Shown piece by piece: positions 25,401 through 34,750 of a stretch of 64,000 nt of DNA. The notes beneath the pieces are model-generated. The model saw only the letters and a program-made list of their open reading frames with translations, made no database searches and was not told the origin of the DNA. This DNA comes from Mytilus trossulus (Eukaryota; Mollusca; Bivalvia; Mytilida; Mytilidae). The stretch covers positions 55,966,945-56,030,944 of the forward strand of contig NC_086384.1 in the NCBI RefSeq assembly GCF_036588685.1, read 5' to 3'. The translations under genes and the position numbers were made by a program. Each line of letters starts with the position of its first letter. Positions within the stretch are counted from its first letter, which is position 1.

Positions 25401-28400
25401 GTTGTTTTCCAGTAGTCCTTTACATGTTGGTAAATAGAGTGAAGATCGATATTGGTCAGTTTTTATTTTATTATTTACCTTATGATCTTAGGCATTTTCA
25501 GTATTTTTGTTAAAAAGTTCAAAATATATTTTTAACTGTTACCTTGAAAGTCTTCCCCTGTTTCCTTAGTCCCTAATGGTGGTAATGAAGGAAACAGGTT
25601 ACCAGGTGACACATTGCTTGGACAATTTGGTTGTTTCCAAAATGACTGTGGTAAAGCACGCAACCGCATAGGAACTGAGTCTACAAATAGAATGATTTAA
25701 CAGTGTTACAAACAAGCGCATAGGAACTGAGTCTACAAAAAGAATGATTAACAGTGTTACAAACAAGCGCATAGGAACTGAGTCTACAAAAAGAATGATT
25801 AACAGTGTTACAAACAAGCGCATAGGAACTGAGTCTACAAAAAGAATGATTAACAGTCTTACAAACAAGCGCATAGGAACTGAGTCTACAAAAAGAATGA
25901 TTAACAGTGTTACAAACAAGCGCATAGGAACTGAGTCTACAAAAATAATGATTAACAGAGTCACATACAACCGCATAGGAACTGAGTCTACTGTACAAAA
26001 AGAATGATTAACAGTGTTACAATATATATAGCTATAAATACCAAACAACTACATGCATATGACTGTCAGCAAAGAGTTATACATGTACATGATGTGCATG
26101 TTCATATTTGGTGGTCAGATGCACTGTAGTGTTACATTGTACATCATATTAGAATTCAGCTCAAACCAGTGTTCAGGGATAATCTTAAACTTGCAGTTGA
26201 GTGAAAGTTATTTTGATTTGTGATTTTGAGATGAAAAACAGCAATAAAAGCCCTGTTTCCTTACTTTATGAGTGAGTTTTTTGGTTGTTTTTTATTTGCT
26301 GTGCATGTTTACTGATTTTGTGTCATACAAAATGTACATGTAGTTGGATAATCCCATATGCATGATATGATATTTGTTTTTCTTCTATGTTATATGTCTC
26401 TGCATGCTGACACCGTGTTAAATTGGTTTATATGTTTCATTTTTCAAACAATATGATTTTATCGTATTCTTTTTCGTACTTTCTCATTATATTTACGTTT
26501 GAAAAACCTTATTTAGATTTCAATGAACAGATTTTAATTAGTATTTCTAAAAAGTTTTCATGACAAAATCCAATAATTTCAGTCGAACTTGAATAAAAAT
26601 CTAAAACAATAATACGGTCTTATTTATCAACAAAGACGTTTATTTACAAACAAAGACGTTACGGACATTCTAGTCTGATTATCATATGAAAGATCGTTGA
26701 GTTTGTTTATTGAACCATTTCACAAAGAAAGTATACAGCAAAAGTAATACTGATAAAATCGACCATGACTAACACTAATAAGGGTAGTATATAATTGAAT
26801 TCAAACAATGTAAATTTTGTATGTTTAAGCTGGGGTTAAACAAAGTACTAGATTATGACGGAAAGTACATAAAGAGAATAAATTTGTATTTGGTTTTATA
26901 CTTAAAAGTTTATATTTCAAGTATAAATGTACGTATACCATGTATACTGATATGAGTACAGAACTCTTAACAAAATAAAAGTTCAATTTGTGGTTTGGTA
27001 TCCACATGACTGACATTTTTTTCTCTCATAAAATTAAAGATTGGGATTATCCATACATTTGTACATGTATTTGACATATATACTTAATTACAAAAAAAAA
27101 ATGTACATGTTGTTGTATCAAATTTAAATGATTCAAATTTCTTAACAATATTGCTACAAATCCGCAAATTGATATTTTATAGTGTGTCTTTTTCATTGAA
27201 CGTTGTGATGTACATGTTATATATATATATATACTACAATGTATTGTTTCAAAAAAGAGCGAAAGTTTGGTACAAATGTACCATTAAAACTTTTAATCCT
27301 GAGCACTGCAATTGTTTGCCACTGTCATAAGTCAGGAATCTGATGTTCAGTACATGCAGTAGTTGTCGTTTGATTATGTGGTTCATTAGTGTTTCTCATT
27401 TCTCATTTTTATATAATATATATATAGATTATAGACGTTGGTTTTCCCATTTGTCGATTTAAATGGTTTTACACTATTAAGTTAAGACTTATATATATCT
27501 TCTTTATTATTAATAATAATTGAACCCCTCTTTAGAAAAAAAGTTGCTCCAAATATAATGTTTTTTTCTGCTTTTAATTATAAAATGCATATGTAAGTTA
27601 AAAAATCAAAGTTTTTCTTTATTTTTTTCTACAACAGTAAAATAAAAAAAATTAATGAAGCAAAAAACATTGGAATTGCCCTTTAGAAGGATAAAAAAAT
27701 CTAATACTACCTTAATAATACAAATGACTTTATTATGTACATTGCATTGTATTACTCTGAACTGGTCATGAAGCAATTATTGACTTTGCTTAAGTATTGG
27801 AATTTATATACAGGCATGTACATGTACATTTTTTTTATATGTAACTATATAATTTTGTACAATACAATGCAATGTACATGTAAATGCATATGAAAGGTAC
27901 AAAAAACCCTCACAATGTACTGTTTATATTTTCCTTTTTAACCCTTCATCCCTGAAAAAATGAATTGAATATATATAACAGAAATTGCCAGACCCCAGTT
28001 CAGACTTTAAATTATGGATAGCACTTAAGCGCTAAGACATGTACAGTTGTACATGTTTATCATGTTTATGCTTATATATGTCGGTCATACATTATCATGA
28101 CTAGAATTATAATTTTTAGAATTTAAAGTTCAAAAGTGCTGTTCTCATGGGTTTTCAGTTCCATAATTGTAAAGTTTTACCTTAATTGAGATGAATATAT
28201 ATCTGATTTGTGATTAAAAGACTTGCCAATGAAGGCAAATTGAAATCCTATGAAGTAAAACCGATTTGAATTTTCCCTATGGATTGAAAATCTGAAGCTA
28301 ACATCATAATGACCCTGAGCTGTGGAGAAATTATTGAATTTTGCTTATATTTGTTTATCAATAATTGAAACAATGGTCAATGTCTTTGATAAGTACAATG

Positions 28401-31400
28401 AAGTACCTGGCTCAGCCGGTAAATTACCTGGCGTTAATTTCTCACATAGATTTCAGGTGTATTGATTCGTTACACCAGAACATAAACAACTGAGTCAATA
28501 GACTTTGGAATTTCCCATATTTCGCATTGTTGTTATGATGTAAAATCAATTTTAGTGTCTCAATGTACATGTATAAAAGGAGGAGTTAATTAATTAGAAT
28601 TAAATCTGTCAGTAGAAGTGATAACTGATGTTCTATATATTATCATGACTATAGGATGAGTAATTTAGCATCTGTTTAAAGTTCACAATGCTATCTTGAT
28701 TTTTTGAAGCTAATGTATTGTTCAGGTACATTTAGAAATGTATCTTAATTATTATCACCAGAGGCAATTTAGAGGGGGCCTTGCTCCCCCACCCCAAATG
28801 TTTGAGGGATTAAAATTGGTTGATTTTATCTTTAGGGCATCACTGAAACATGACTAAAGCAGACCCCCTTTAAGGCAGTCTGTTGGGCCCAGCATACATG
28901 TATGAACATTTCTGGATCTGCCACTGATCACGATGGTGCTATAAAACATGAACATGTGACAGTCAAAAGACGGTCTAACAAATGTACATACATTGTACAT
29001 GTACAAAATGTACCTTTTCTCTAAATATGTAAATAGCTATTAAAGTTATGTTTTTAAAATAGCCTCAAATTTGTACATGTAAAAAATTTATACAATCATT
29101 TAACTAATTGTGATTAATTGATTGGTGTTTTAATGCCACTTGCAGCATGCATGTGTATTTTCAGATTGTGCTACAATGTATTAAGTGGTGGTCAGTTTAT
29201 ATTGGTGGAGGAAGCTGAGTGCCTAGAGGAAACCACTGACCTTCGATGAGAAAACTACATGTTATATTACATTGTATCCTAGTCAATTAACAATCTTAAG
29301 AGGTCTTAAAGATTGATACTACATGTATTATCAGACATGACAGAGAGGTTCATACATGTACATATTGTGTACATGTTTTAAATGCATTACTGCAAGTTCA
29401 ATAATTATTGGGAGCATTTGTACATGTACAAAATGTACATGTAGTATTGCAAATTTGACATGACCAATTAAAATGCAAGATTTATTATTGTGATTTGCAC
29501 CCAGTTGATTTCGTTTTGAACATGTTGCATTAATCATGTTAATAAACACATTCTTCAATTTCCCGGTTCTATTAGTCATTTTAGGATTTTTCCAGGTGAG
29601 ACCAGGTACTCATCATTTTTGGCCATGGTGAGTCCAACAATAAGAAAAGATATTTCATTGTAATATGATTTATCATTTTATTCTCCCCCATCATTTTATT
29701 CTCCCCGATCTTCAACATGTTTACGAGCAATGCATTTCAGATTATATATAATTACTTTTAATCTTTTGCTATAAAATGATGATACATGTAATGATATATA
29801 TGTGTATACATGTATTGTATGTGTGTTCAGATTATACAAAGTTTTACAATCTTGAGGCATCTTTGGACTCATCTGACAGTTTTAAAAGAGGTGAGTCCAG
29901 ACAGATTTTGAGAGTCCATGCCAGGACTCATGGACTCACCTAAGTGAGAACCATGTAATTTGAGTTTACAGTCACTTATACATGTAACATGTATAATAAA
30001 ATGTATAATGAACATGTCATATAAAAGTACTACTATTGGCCATGTCAGTTACAGTACAATTTGAAGTACAAAATAGAAAAAGAAGAATTCATTAAGATTG
30101 ATAAAGGCCATCCTTAAATAATTATTAAAAAAAAATTAGTTCAATCTACCTACCAATGCCTTGAAGGATTGGTTAGGTACATTGTACAATAATAATGCAC
30201 ACATATATATCACATGTATATTTATACAAATTTTTTTTTAGAGCAGTGGGTTAAAAATTTAAATTAAATTATTTGTACATTTGTATGATAAAATGTTTCG
30301 CGTATGCTGATGAACCAACAAAAGAACAGACCAATCTATACTATTAAACGAGAAGACCTTATTTTGGGTGTCGCTTCTCTTCTTTCCACAATAAATTAAT
30401 CAACACGGTTCTGTGTCCTATAGCTAGGTACAGTGCATATTGCCATTTGTCATCCATTCATATGATTATTCAGATTGAGTTATTTTTGGAGAAAAACAAG
30501 AAAAAAGGCATCCGGATATTGTCCCGTCATTGGACGAAATTTTAAGTCAGATTAGACTTCCGGTTTACGTTTTTTCTGTATACTTTGAACATACGTATAC
30601 AAAGAATAAAGTGTATTTTCAGAATTATATCTGCTATCATTTTCAAGTTTACTATCCACGGCAGTCACAGAGTTTATTAAATAGAGAGGGTCTGTATACT
30701 ATATCAATGACCACTATGGATCGATTAGTAAACTAAGAATCGAAAGTAAATACACTATATTTATATAGTAATGAATGTTCATAGTATATATACAGATAAG
30801 CGCTAAAAATATTCATGTGAACTTTTGATACCTTTTCTGAAATTCTCCAGTCATTAAATCTGTCACAAAATTCATTGATTACAAAAAAAAAGAAGATGTG
30901 GTATGATTGCCATTTTGAGACAACTCTCCACAAGAAACCAGATATTAACAACTATAGGTTACCGTACGACCTTCAACAACGAGCAAAGCCCATACCGCAT
31001 ACTCAGCTTTAAAAGGTCCCGAACTGACAATGTAAAACAATTCACACCAGAAAACTAGAGGCCTTATTTATGTACAAAAAAATGAACGAAAAACAAATAT
31101 GTAACACATAAACAACAACCACTGAATTACAGGCTCCTTACTTGAAAGTTCATAACATGCTAAATGTATGTTCATATCGAATTGATAGAAAACCCAAAAA
31201 TGGGAATATTGGAAATAAAGGAAGAGGGATAAAAAAAAAGAATTTTCCTGTCCCCCGGCAATAAGAGGAGGGATATGACCTTTATCTGGACTCCGGGATC
31301 GGGTGTTTTTAAACTCGGGATTTCGGGATCCGGGAATTCCTTTTATTGAATTCCGGGACCTCGGGAATTCGTTTTTTAAGCCCGGGATTTCGGGATTTCA

Positions 31401-33197
31401 TGTTTTAAAGCCCGGGAAGGCGGGATTTCGGGACCCCTCCTATCCCCCTCCAATAACCTATGACTTATGATATTTTTGCTGAAATTTTCCAGTCCTTTAA
31501 TATTTTACAAAATTCTTCCAACAACACTTTACATACTTTAAACTACCCTCTGAATGCCCGCGATTTCGCGGGTGTGTTCTAGTTAACATAATGCCTCGAT
31601 AATATCATAGATGGAACATAAAAATAAGGATAAAATGATCCAACCCATGAAATAATGTGATAAAAAATAAAAATGTATATATATATATATATATATAACT
31701 CGTCTAAACATCAACCCAACAATGTTAGATCTGTAAATTTGCTTTCGCAAATTTTTGGTTCTTCCCTCGCCGGGATTCGAACCCATGCTACTGTGATATC
31801 GTGACACCAAATCGCCTGCACTGCAGCCGTCCCGCTAGACCACACGACCACCTGGGCTCTCAAAAAAAGAGCTTTCGGTGGCCATATGTTACCTTTCCAC
31901 GTCAGTTCTAATCTAGCGGCGTACTACAGTACATGATATATAAGGCATGAAGATGTTATTGTTACAGATCAGCTAAATTATCTATAGTAAAGGATCCTAC
32001 AAATTAATGTAAGATACAGTCACAGAAAATAATTATATTCATAAGTACGTCTGAGTCAGTAACAACCCTACAACAGATGTATCCATCGGATCGCCATCAA
32101 TGATGGTGATACATGGCTGTGTACATAATGTATATACAACTCGTCTAAACATCAACCCAACAATGTTAGATCTGTAAATTTGCTTTCGCAAATTTTTGGA
32201 TATATATATATTGTAAAATTAAATATTACTAGTATGATAATGAATTAGTGAACAAGTACAAACTAAATTACAATGTTTGTATATGTACGTACAGTACATG
32301 AACATTGTATACCAATTATTACCTCTTCTAGGTTTGACTTTTGGAGGTGTAGGCGCCCGTTTCTTTAATCCAGTTTTAAAGTCACCAAAATAAACACTTG
32401 TCTTTTTCTTTTTAGTCTTTTTTATTTCATGTGCGTGGAATTTAAATCCAGGAGGTCGTTCATATGTAGGGCCACTGGCAGTACTACTGCCACTGGGTGA
32501 TGCCACATTTTCATAGTCATGATCGTGTTCACAAGCTTCACGATTCTGATTTACAGATGTATCAATAGATCGCGGACTTGGCGGCAAACTGTCACTTTCT
32601 TCATCACTAGTGGTGACAATAGGTCCTGCCGCCACTCGTTTTGAACCCTGTGATTGATTTAGTCGTGGTGTAACTATAGGAATAAGTTCATCGTCATATT
32701 TAATTAGTGATGTTGACCCTTTTTTACCACCATGTGTTTTGTGAACATTAGCAGGATGTAAATCCAATGACAATATATTTACATTTGACATGCTTCTAAA
32801 ACAGAAAAGCACTGAGACTCTAATTCACTATGCACTTTCGTAGTAACCAAAACCATGAAAACAATCACATTTTGAAAACATATGACATCGATTTAATTTT
32901 ATTTCTACTTCCATTTGATTTTTAATAATGTAATTCCAATCTAAAGGATAATATTAACACTTTTTATACACGAAAAAGTCAAAACATTGAACAAGATATA
33001 ACGTGAACTGTGTGAACGACCTCCCAAAATAAATGTGCAGTTACCGGCGTGTATGGACTTGACAACTTCGCACACTTTGCGGTATATATAGTTTGCTGGA
33101 ACTTCACATATACTTTATCATTTTAAAACCTATAATCGTCCATGGTTCGTTGATTACAATTTTGCTACCTGGATTCCAGATTGACGTTTAGCGCCAT
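13159..33197 (-). CDS. Gene B: five-exon gene of unknown function, about 356 aa
   Basis: Five exons (33197-33169, 32795-32323, 25680-25543, 14195-14030, 13423-13159) join with matching phases at all four junctions, and the summed length of 1071 nt is an exact number of codons ending in TAA. The N-terminal part is Ser/Pro-rich and acidic (TTSDEESDSLPPSPRS), then basic (KKTKKKKTSVYF), then proline-rich (APTPPKVKPRR). Exon 3 gives MRLRALPQSFWKQPN. The C-terminal part is better folded in appearance: ERKLIITGDTDLWMKKLFDR, then KVHITNSKAIVSGEDPYLVD and ADKYLPHLSLDHKNGYGG. No signal peptide or membrane segment is seen. I do not recognise the family. The protein is likely intracellular with a disordered N-terminal half. 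The start in the first exon is the least certain part; translation could begin at MSNVN in exon 2. Confidence 0.65.
13424..14029 (-). other. Gene B intron 4, with dispersed repeat pieces
   Basis: Contains fragments resembling mussel dispersed repeats: CTCAGTCCCAAGTCAGTAG near 13608, and CCAAGTCCTGAATATGACAG near 13752, which recurs as CCAAGTCAAGAATATGACAG at about 49958 in gene C. Confidence 0.55.
14030..14195 (-). CDS. Gene B exon 4
   Basis: Acceptor TTTTTCAG (AG at 14197-14196), then 166 nt coding for VRPITPPEDKMKK and TDLWMKKLFDRVKPEGHKDQ, ending at the strong donor GTATGT in phase 2. The phases fit exons 3 and 5. Confidence 0.8.
15067..15902. mobile_element. Foldback (long inverted repeat) element, about 835 bp
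   Basis: The left arm (15067-15205) and the right arm (about 15763-15902) are imperfect reverse complements over about 140 bp. Shared words include CCCATAAAATCTAACTTGAGG, TCCTATGGA and GGGAGATAACTCTTGCAAAAA. No coding capacity is evident in the loop; the open frames inside it are AT-rich chance frames. It looks like a non-autonomous hairpin transposon. Confidence 0.75.
16057..16550 (+). repeat. G-family dispersed repeat with internal duplication
   Basis: Starts ACAAGAATGTGTCC, then ACGGATGCCCCA, and ends TAGGTGGGGCATAAAA. A segment of about 170 bp (16088-16263) is repeated at 16264-16430 with divergence. An ACGGACGAACGG simple repeat precedes the 3' end. Confidence 0.85.
17251..17509. repeat. 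H-family dispersed repeat
   Basis: Contains AAAGATACCAAAGGGACAGT, TAAATCTAAAACAAACTGAC, and GGTGATATCAGGTGCTTCAG. It closely matches 37693-37939 and, inverted, 44299-44688. The family matches the 3' tail of the reverse-transcriptase relic at 5245-6125. Confidence 0.85.
17870..17965. repeat. Fragment of a GGGGGCC-type dispersed repeat
   Basis: Contains GAGTCATGCTTCAGTGATTCC and a G-rich run AAAAAGGGGGAGGGGGGCA. The word CATCACTGAAACATGACT in the element at 28750-28930 is its inverted counterpart. Confidence 0.55.
18415..18718 (+). repeat. G-family dispersed repeat
   Basis: Begins ACAAGAATGTGTCCAAAG, contains ACTAAGTTTCAAGTTGATTA and ACGGACGGACGG, and ends TAGGTGGGGCATAAAA. Confidence 0.85.
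18877..19106 (+). repeat. G-family dispersed repeat, internally deleted
   Basis: Begins ACAAGAATGTGTCCCTAG and GGATGCCCCA, lacks the ACTAAGTTTC segment, and ends AATGGGGCATAAAAAG. Confidence 0.8.
20605..20630. repeat. ATT microsatellite
   Basis: A run of ATT triplets followed by GTGCTTTTATAGCGCTTATC and AGCGCTTTACAATG, a short inverted AGCGC pair. Confidence 0.85.
23112..23307. repeat. H-family dispersed repeat, diverged
   Basis: AAAAGATACCAAACATGCC, CATTCAAACTCATAG, ATGGCTAAAAAAGAAAAAGA and CTCAGGTGCTCC occur in the same order as in the copy at 17251-17509. Confidence 0.75.
25101..25180. repeat. Near-perfect hairpin, about 35-bp arms
   Basis: TGTAAAAATACACAGGTTAA at 25101 returns as its reverse complement ending at 25180. 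The arms match over about 35 bases with one mismatch and enclose a loop of about 9 bases. Confidence 0.9.
25543..25680 (-). CDS. Gene B exon 3
   Basis: 138 nt between acceptor AG (25682-25681) and donor GTAACA. It codes for SVPMRLRALPQSFWKQPN and on to PPLGTKETGEDFQ, entering and leaving in phase 1, which fits both neighbours. The acceptor and the first bases of this exon are the unit of the 51-bp tandem array that extends into the upstream intron. Confidence 0.75.
25661..26029. repeat. 51-bp tandem repeat that copies a 3' splice site
   Basis: CGCATAGGAACTGAGTCTA recurs at 25665, 25717, 25768, 25819, 25870, 25921 and 25972, with spacings of 52 once and 51 otherwise. On the minus strand each unit reads TTCTTTTTGTAG followed by ACTCAGTTCC: the acceptor and start of exon 3 of gene B. 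The copy nearest the exon has a 1-nt insertion. Because 51 is a multiple of three, several frames stay open through the array. Confidence 0.95.
27219..27234. repeat. TA microsatellite
   Basis: Pure AT/TA dinucleotide run. Similar longer runs occur at 31676-31697, 50710-50748 and 56970-56989. Confidence 0.85.
28750..28932. repeat. MITE-like repeat (AGAGGCAATTTAG...GGATCTGCCACTG)
   Basis: The left end CCAGAGGCAATTTAGAGGGG and the right end TTCTGGATCTGCCACTG are diverged inverted versions of each other (the pattern CAGAGGCGGATTTAG is familiar from invertebrate repeats). The interior is G/C-rich compared with the flanks. Confidence 0.5.
30892..31142 (+). repeat. S-family dispersed repeat inside the Helitron-like element
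   Basis: Contains GAAGATGTGGTATGATTGCC, GAGACAACTCTCCACAAGA, GCAAAGCCCATACCGCATA and AATGAACGAAAAACAAATATG. Related copies are at 8498, 44979, 48101 (inverted), 51955/55787 and 59989. Confidence 0.85.
31275..31445. repeat. CGGGATTTCGGG minisatellite
   Basis: Irregular repeats of CGGGATTTCGGGAT and CCCGGGA in a G/C-rich island that stands out from the AT-rich surroundings. Confidence 0.8.
31697..31870 (-). mobile_element. tRNA-derived SINE
   Basis: On the minus strand, GTGGTCTAGCGGG (A-box-like, 31843-31831) and GGGTTCGAATCC (B box, 31783-31772) are about 50 bases apart as in tRNA genes. A body begins with AAAAATTTGCGAAAGC. A full cloverleaf does not form, so it is a SINE head, not a tRNA gene. 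Confidence 0.75.
32041..32205 (-). repeat. Second copy of the SINE body
   Basis: AACTCGTCTAAACATCAACC through TTTCGCAAATTTTTGG repeats 31697-31757 almost exactly. The preceding bases (CAATGATGGTGATACATGG) belong to the same mussel repeat. Confidence 0.75.
32323..32795 (-). CDS. Gene B exon 2
   Basis: Acceptor TGTTTTAG ends at 32796; the open frame runs through MSNVNILSLDLHPANVHKTHGG to APTPPKVKPRR and ends at donor GTAATA in phase 1. It is Ser/Glu/Pro-rich with a Lys-rich patch. The frame is long and its codons are less AT-rich than the flanks, so it is a confident exon. Confidence 0.8.
33169..33197 (-). CDS. Gene B exon 1 (candidate start exon)
   Basis: ATG at 33197-33195 begins MALNVNLES and the exon ends at CAG followed by the donor GTAGCA, in phase 2. 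This matches exon 2, which needs two incoming bases. The phase match and donor support it, but it is only nine codons long, so it could be chance. Confidence 0.45.
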
Positions 33198-34140
33198 ATT
33201 GTTAGTGTTGATGCTGTTGATAACGTAAATTGTCACCAAGATCTCGATGTAAACACTACTTTGGTTGGTTGTCAAATAAATGACGCCGTTTCATTCATAC
33301 ATTTTTCTGCAAGGTGCTCAAGAGTGATCTCCCATGTGAGAAAATATTATCTCAAAGTTATTTATCTATGGACAGGAGCTTATTTATAGTAAACTAGGCT
33401 CCCTCCTGTTGAAACAGTTCGCTGACGATCTGCTTTACTCTCAAAATCGGAAAAGGAGGGTCTTCAAAATAGTATAAATAAAGTTTCCGTGTAAAAAAAA
33501 ACATAAAACAGGCAGCTTTCTCTAAATATAAATAAAGCAAAAAGTATCGGATCTTTTCAACAACAAAGCAAACGCCTGAAACATCAATACTTGTCTATCA
33601 AAACGAAAAAAATGGAGATTTTTTTTAGAATATTCTTAGGTCTGCTGACTAAATCAAATCGGATAATCTCAGCCATAGTACTACATCCCCAGGTCTACAA
33701 CAGTACAGCTGAATTATCAAAAAAGGCAAGAAAAGTTTTGTTTTCTATTGATTAGGGACTTATCATTTTGTTTTATCTGGGAGGGGGTGCTGGCCAAAAT
33801 ACAGGGGAGGGGTCAAGTTTTTTTTCTGTATGTGGAAAGTGGGGTTCAATTTTTTTTTATGAATTCAATAACATTAACGGCACCAATTTTTCTGCACCAG
33901 ATGCGCATTTCGACAATACATATATATGTCTCTTCAGTGATGCTCGTGGCCAAATTTTATTTGAAATCTTAACTGAAAACTTATATAAAAAACGAAGAGC
34001 TATAATTCTTAAGGTCCAAAAAGTAAAGTCAAATCCGTGAAAGGAATCAGAGCTTTGCATGAGGGAGATACATTCCTTAATTTATGATAATTTCTAACAT
34101 TTTGTAACAGCAAATTTTATAATAACAAAAAAAAAATCCG
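33198..34140. other. 5' flank of gene B and dispersed repeat piece
   Basis: Should contain the gene B promoter on the minus strand; no TATA box at a convincing distance is seen. At 33878-34085 a dispersed repeat is recognisable (CACCAGATGCGCATTTCGAC, GTCTCTTCAGTGATGCTCGT, GAAAGGAATCAGAGCTTTGC). Confidence 0.5.
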
Positions 34141-34148
34141 TTGGCAAT

Positions 34149-34590
34149 ATCCTGTTTTAGTCCCAGGTGGGACTAAAACAGGATTAGAAAAAAAAATGAC
34201 CGAAATGAAATATACACAGTTATATATTAATCCTGTTTTAGTCCCACCTTCCATGCTAAAACAACAATAATTCCATAAGGGTGGGACTAAAACAGGATTA
34301 CTAGTTAATAGATATTTCCCTAAACAATTTAATGAAACACAATTATAAAAAACAGTATTCGAAATAAAATACCAAAATGAAATACAGTTATATATTAATC
34401 CTGTTGAAGTCCCACCCTGTATGTTACAACACTAAATTTTCCATAAGGGTGGGACTAAAACAGGATTAATATATATGTGTCTTCTTACCTAAACATGAGT
34501 AATATAAAGTGGATTATATTTATTAATCCTGATTTAGTCCCTACTTGCATGTTAAAACACTATTGTCTTTCCATAAGGGTTGGACTTGGA
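34149..34590. repeat. Cluster of four GTCCCAC hairpins
   Basis: Hairpins at 34149-34184, 34221-34302, 34391-34473 and about 34519-34590. Arms are TAATCCTGTTTTAGTCCCAC and its reverse complement GTGGGACTAAAACAGGATTA; the first has a loop of only 2 bases, the others about 30. A fifth copy is at 40735-40818. Confidence 0.9.
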
Positions 34591-34639
34591 TGTCTAATAT
34601 ATGAAATGATACCAATACTTGATTAGTCTGCCTATTTTC

Positions 34640-34750
34640 GATTAACAATATAGTATAATAAAAACATACCTAGGAATGAAGTAGATTTTGTTTTCTTAAT
34701 CATGGAAGAAGAAATGGGCATAATAATTTGCTTTATTCCGTTTATAATTT
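34640..34750 (-). repeat. Inverted partial copy of the satellite spacer
   Basis: ATTTGCTTTATTCCGT here is the reverse complement of ACGGAATAAAGCAAAT in the spacers at 36180, 38030 and 39185. Another inverted copy is at 36640-36850. Confidence 0.75.

Larger units (their letters stand above)
14196..25542 (-). other. Gene B intron 3 (11.3 kb)
   Basis: Holds the foldback at 15067-15902, three G-family repeats (16057, 18415, 18877), two H-family repeats (17251, 23112), an ATT microsatellite and a near-perfect hairpin at 25101-25180. The stretch from about 19.1 to 23.1 kb is AT-rich with no feature I can name beyond the microsatellite. Confidence 0.5.
30335..31582 (+). mobile_element. Non-autonomous Helitron-like element, 1248 bp
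   Basis: Starts TCTATACTATTAAACGAG directly after an A (30334). Ends with a hairpin CCCGCG-ATTT-CGCGGG (31557-31572), six further bases and CTAG (31579-31582), followed by T (31583). A 5' TC, a 3' hairpin then CTRR, and insertion between A and T without duplication are the Helitron hallmarks. No Rep/helicase is present. It carries a GATGTGGTATGATTGCC repeat (30892-31142) and a CGGGATTTCGGG minisatellite. Confidence 0.75.
25681..32322 (-). other. Gene B intron 2 (6.6 kb)
   Basis: Begins and ends with good splice sites. From the 3' end it holds the 51-bp array, a TGTACATG-rich segment (26.0-30.2 kb), a MITE-like repeat at 28750, a Helitron-like element and SINE sequences at 31.7-32.2 kb. Confidence 0.6.

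Noticed and set aside
25661..26029. CRISPR-like regular repeats
   Set aside because: Units are contiguous with no spacers and the context is an animal intron.
25599..26048. 149-codon minus-strand open frame of SVPMRLF repeats, and a matching plus-strand frame
   Set aside because: Open only because the tandem unit is 51 nt; it crosses an intron-exon boundary in a frame other than that of exon 3.
31760..31860. Minus-strand tRNA gene
   Set aside because: Same reasoning: tRNA-like promoter boxes in a dispersed repeat with a conserved non-tRNA body.
32219..32322. Extension of gene B exon 2 beyond KPRR
   Set aside because: The open frame continues past a good donor (GTAATA) into intron sequence; phase with exon 3 supports splicing at 32323.
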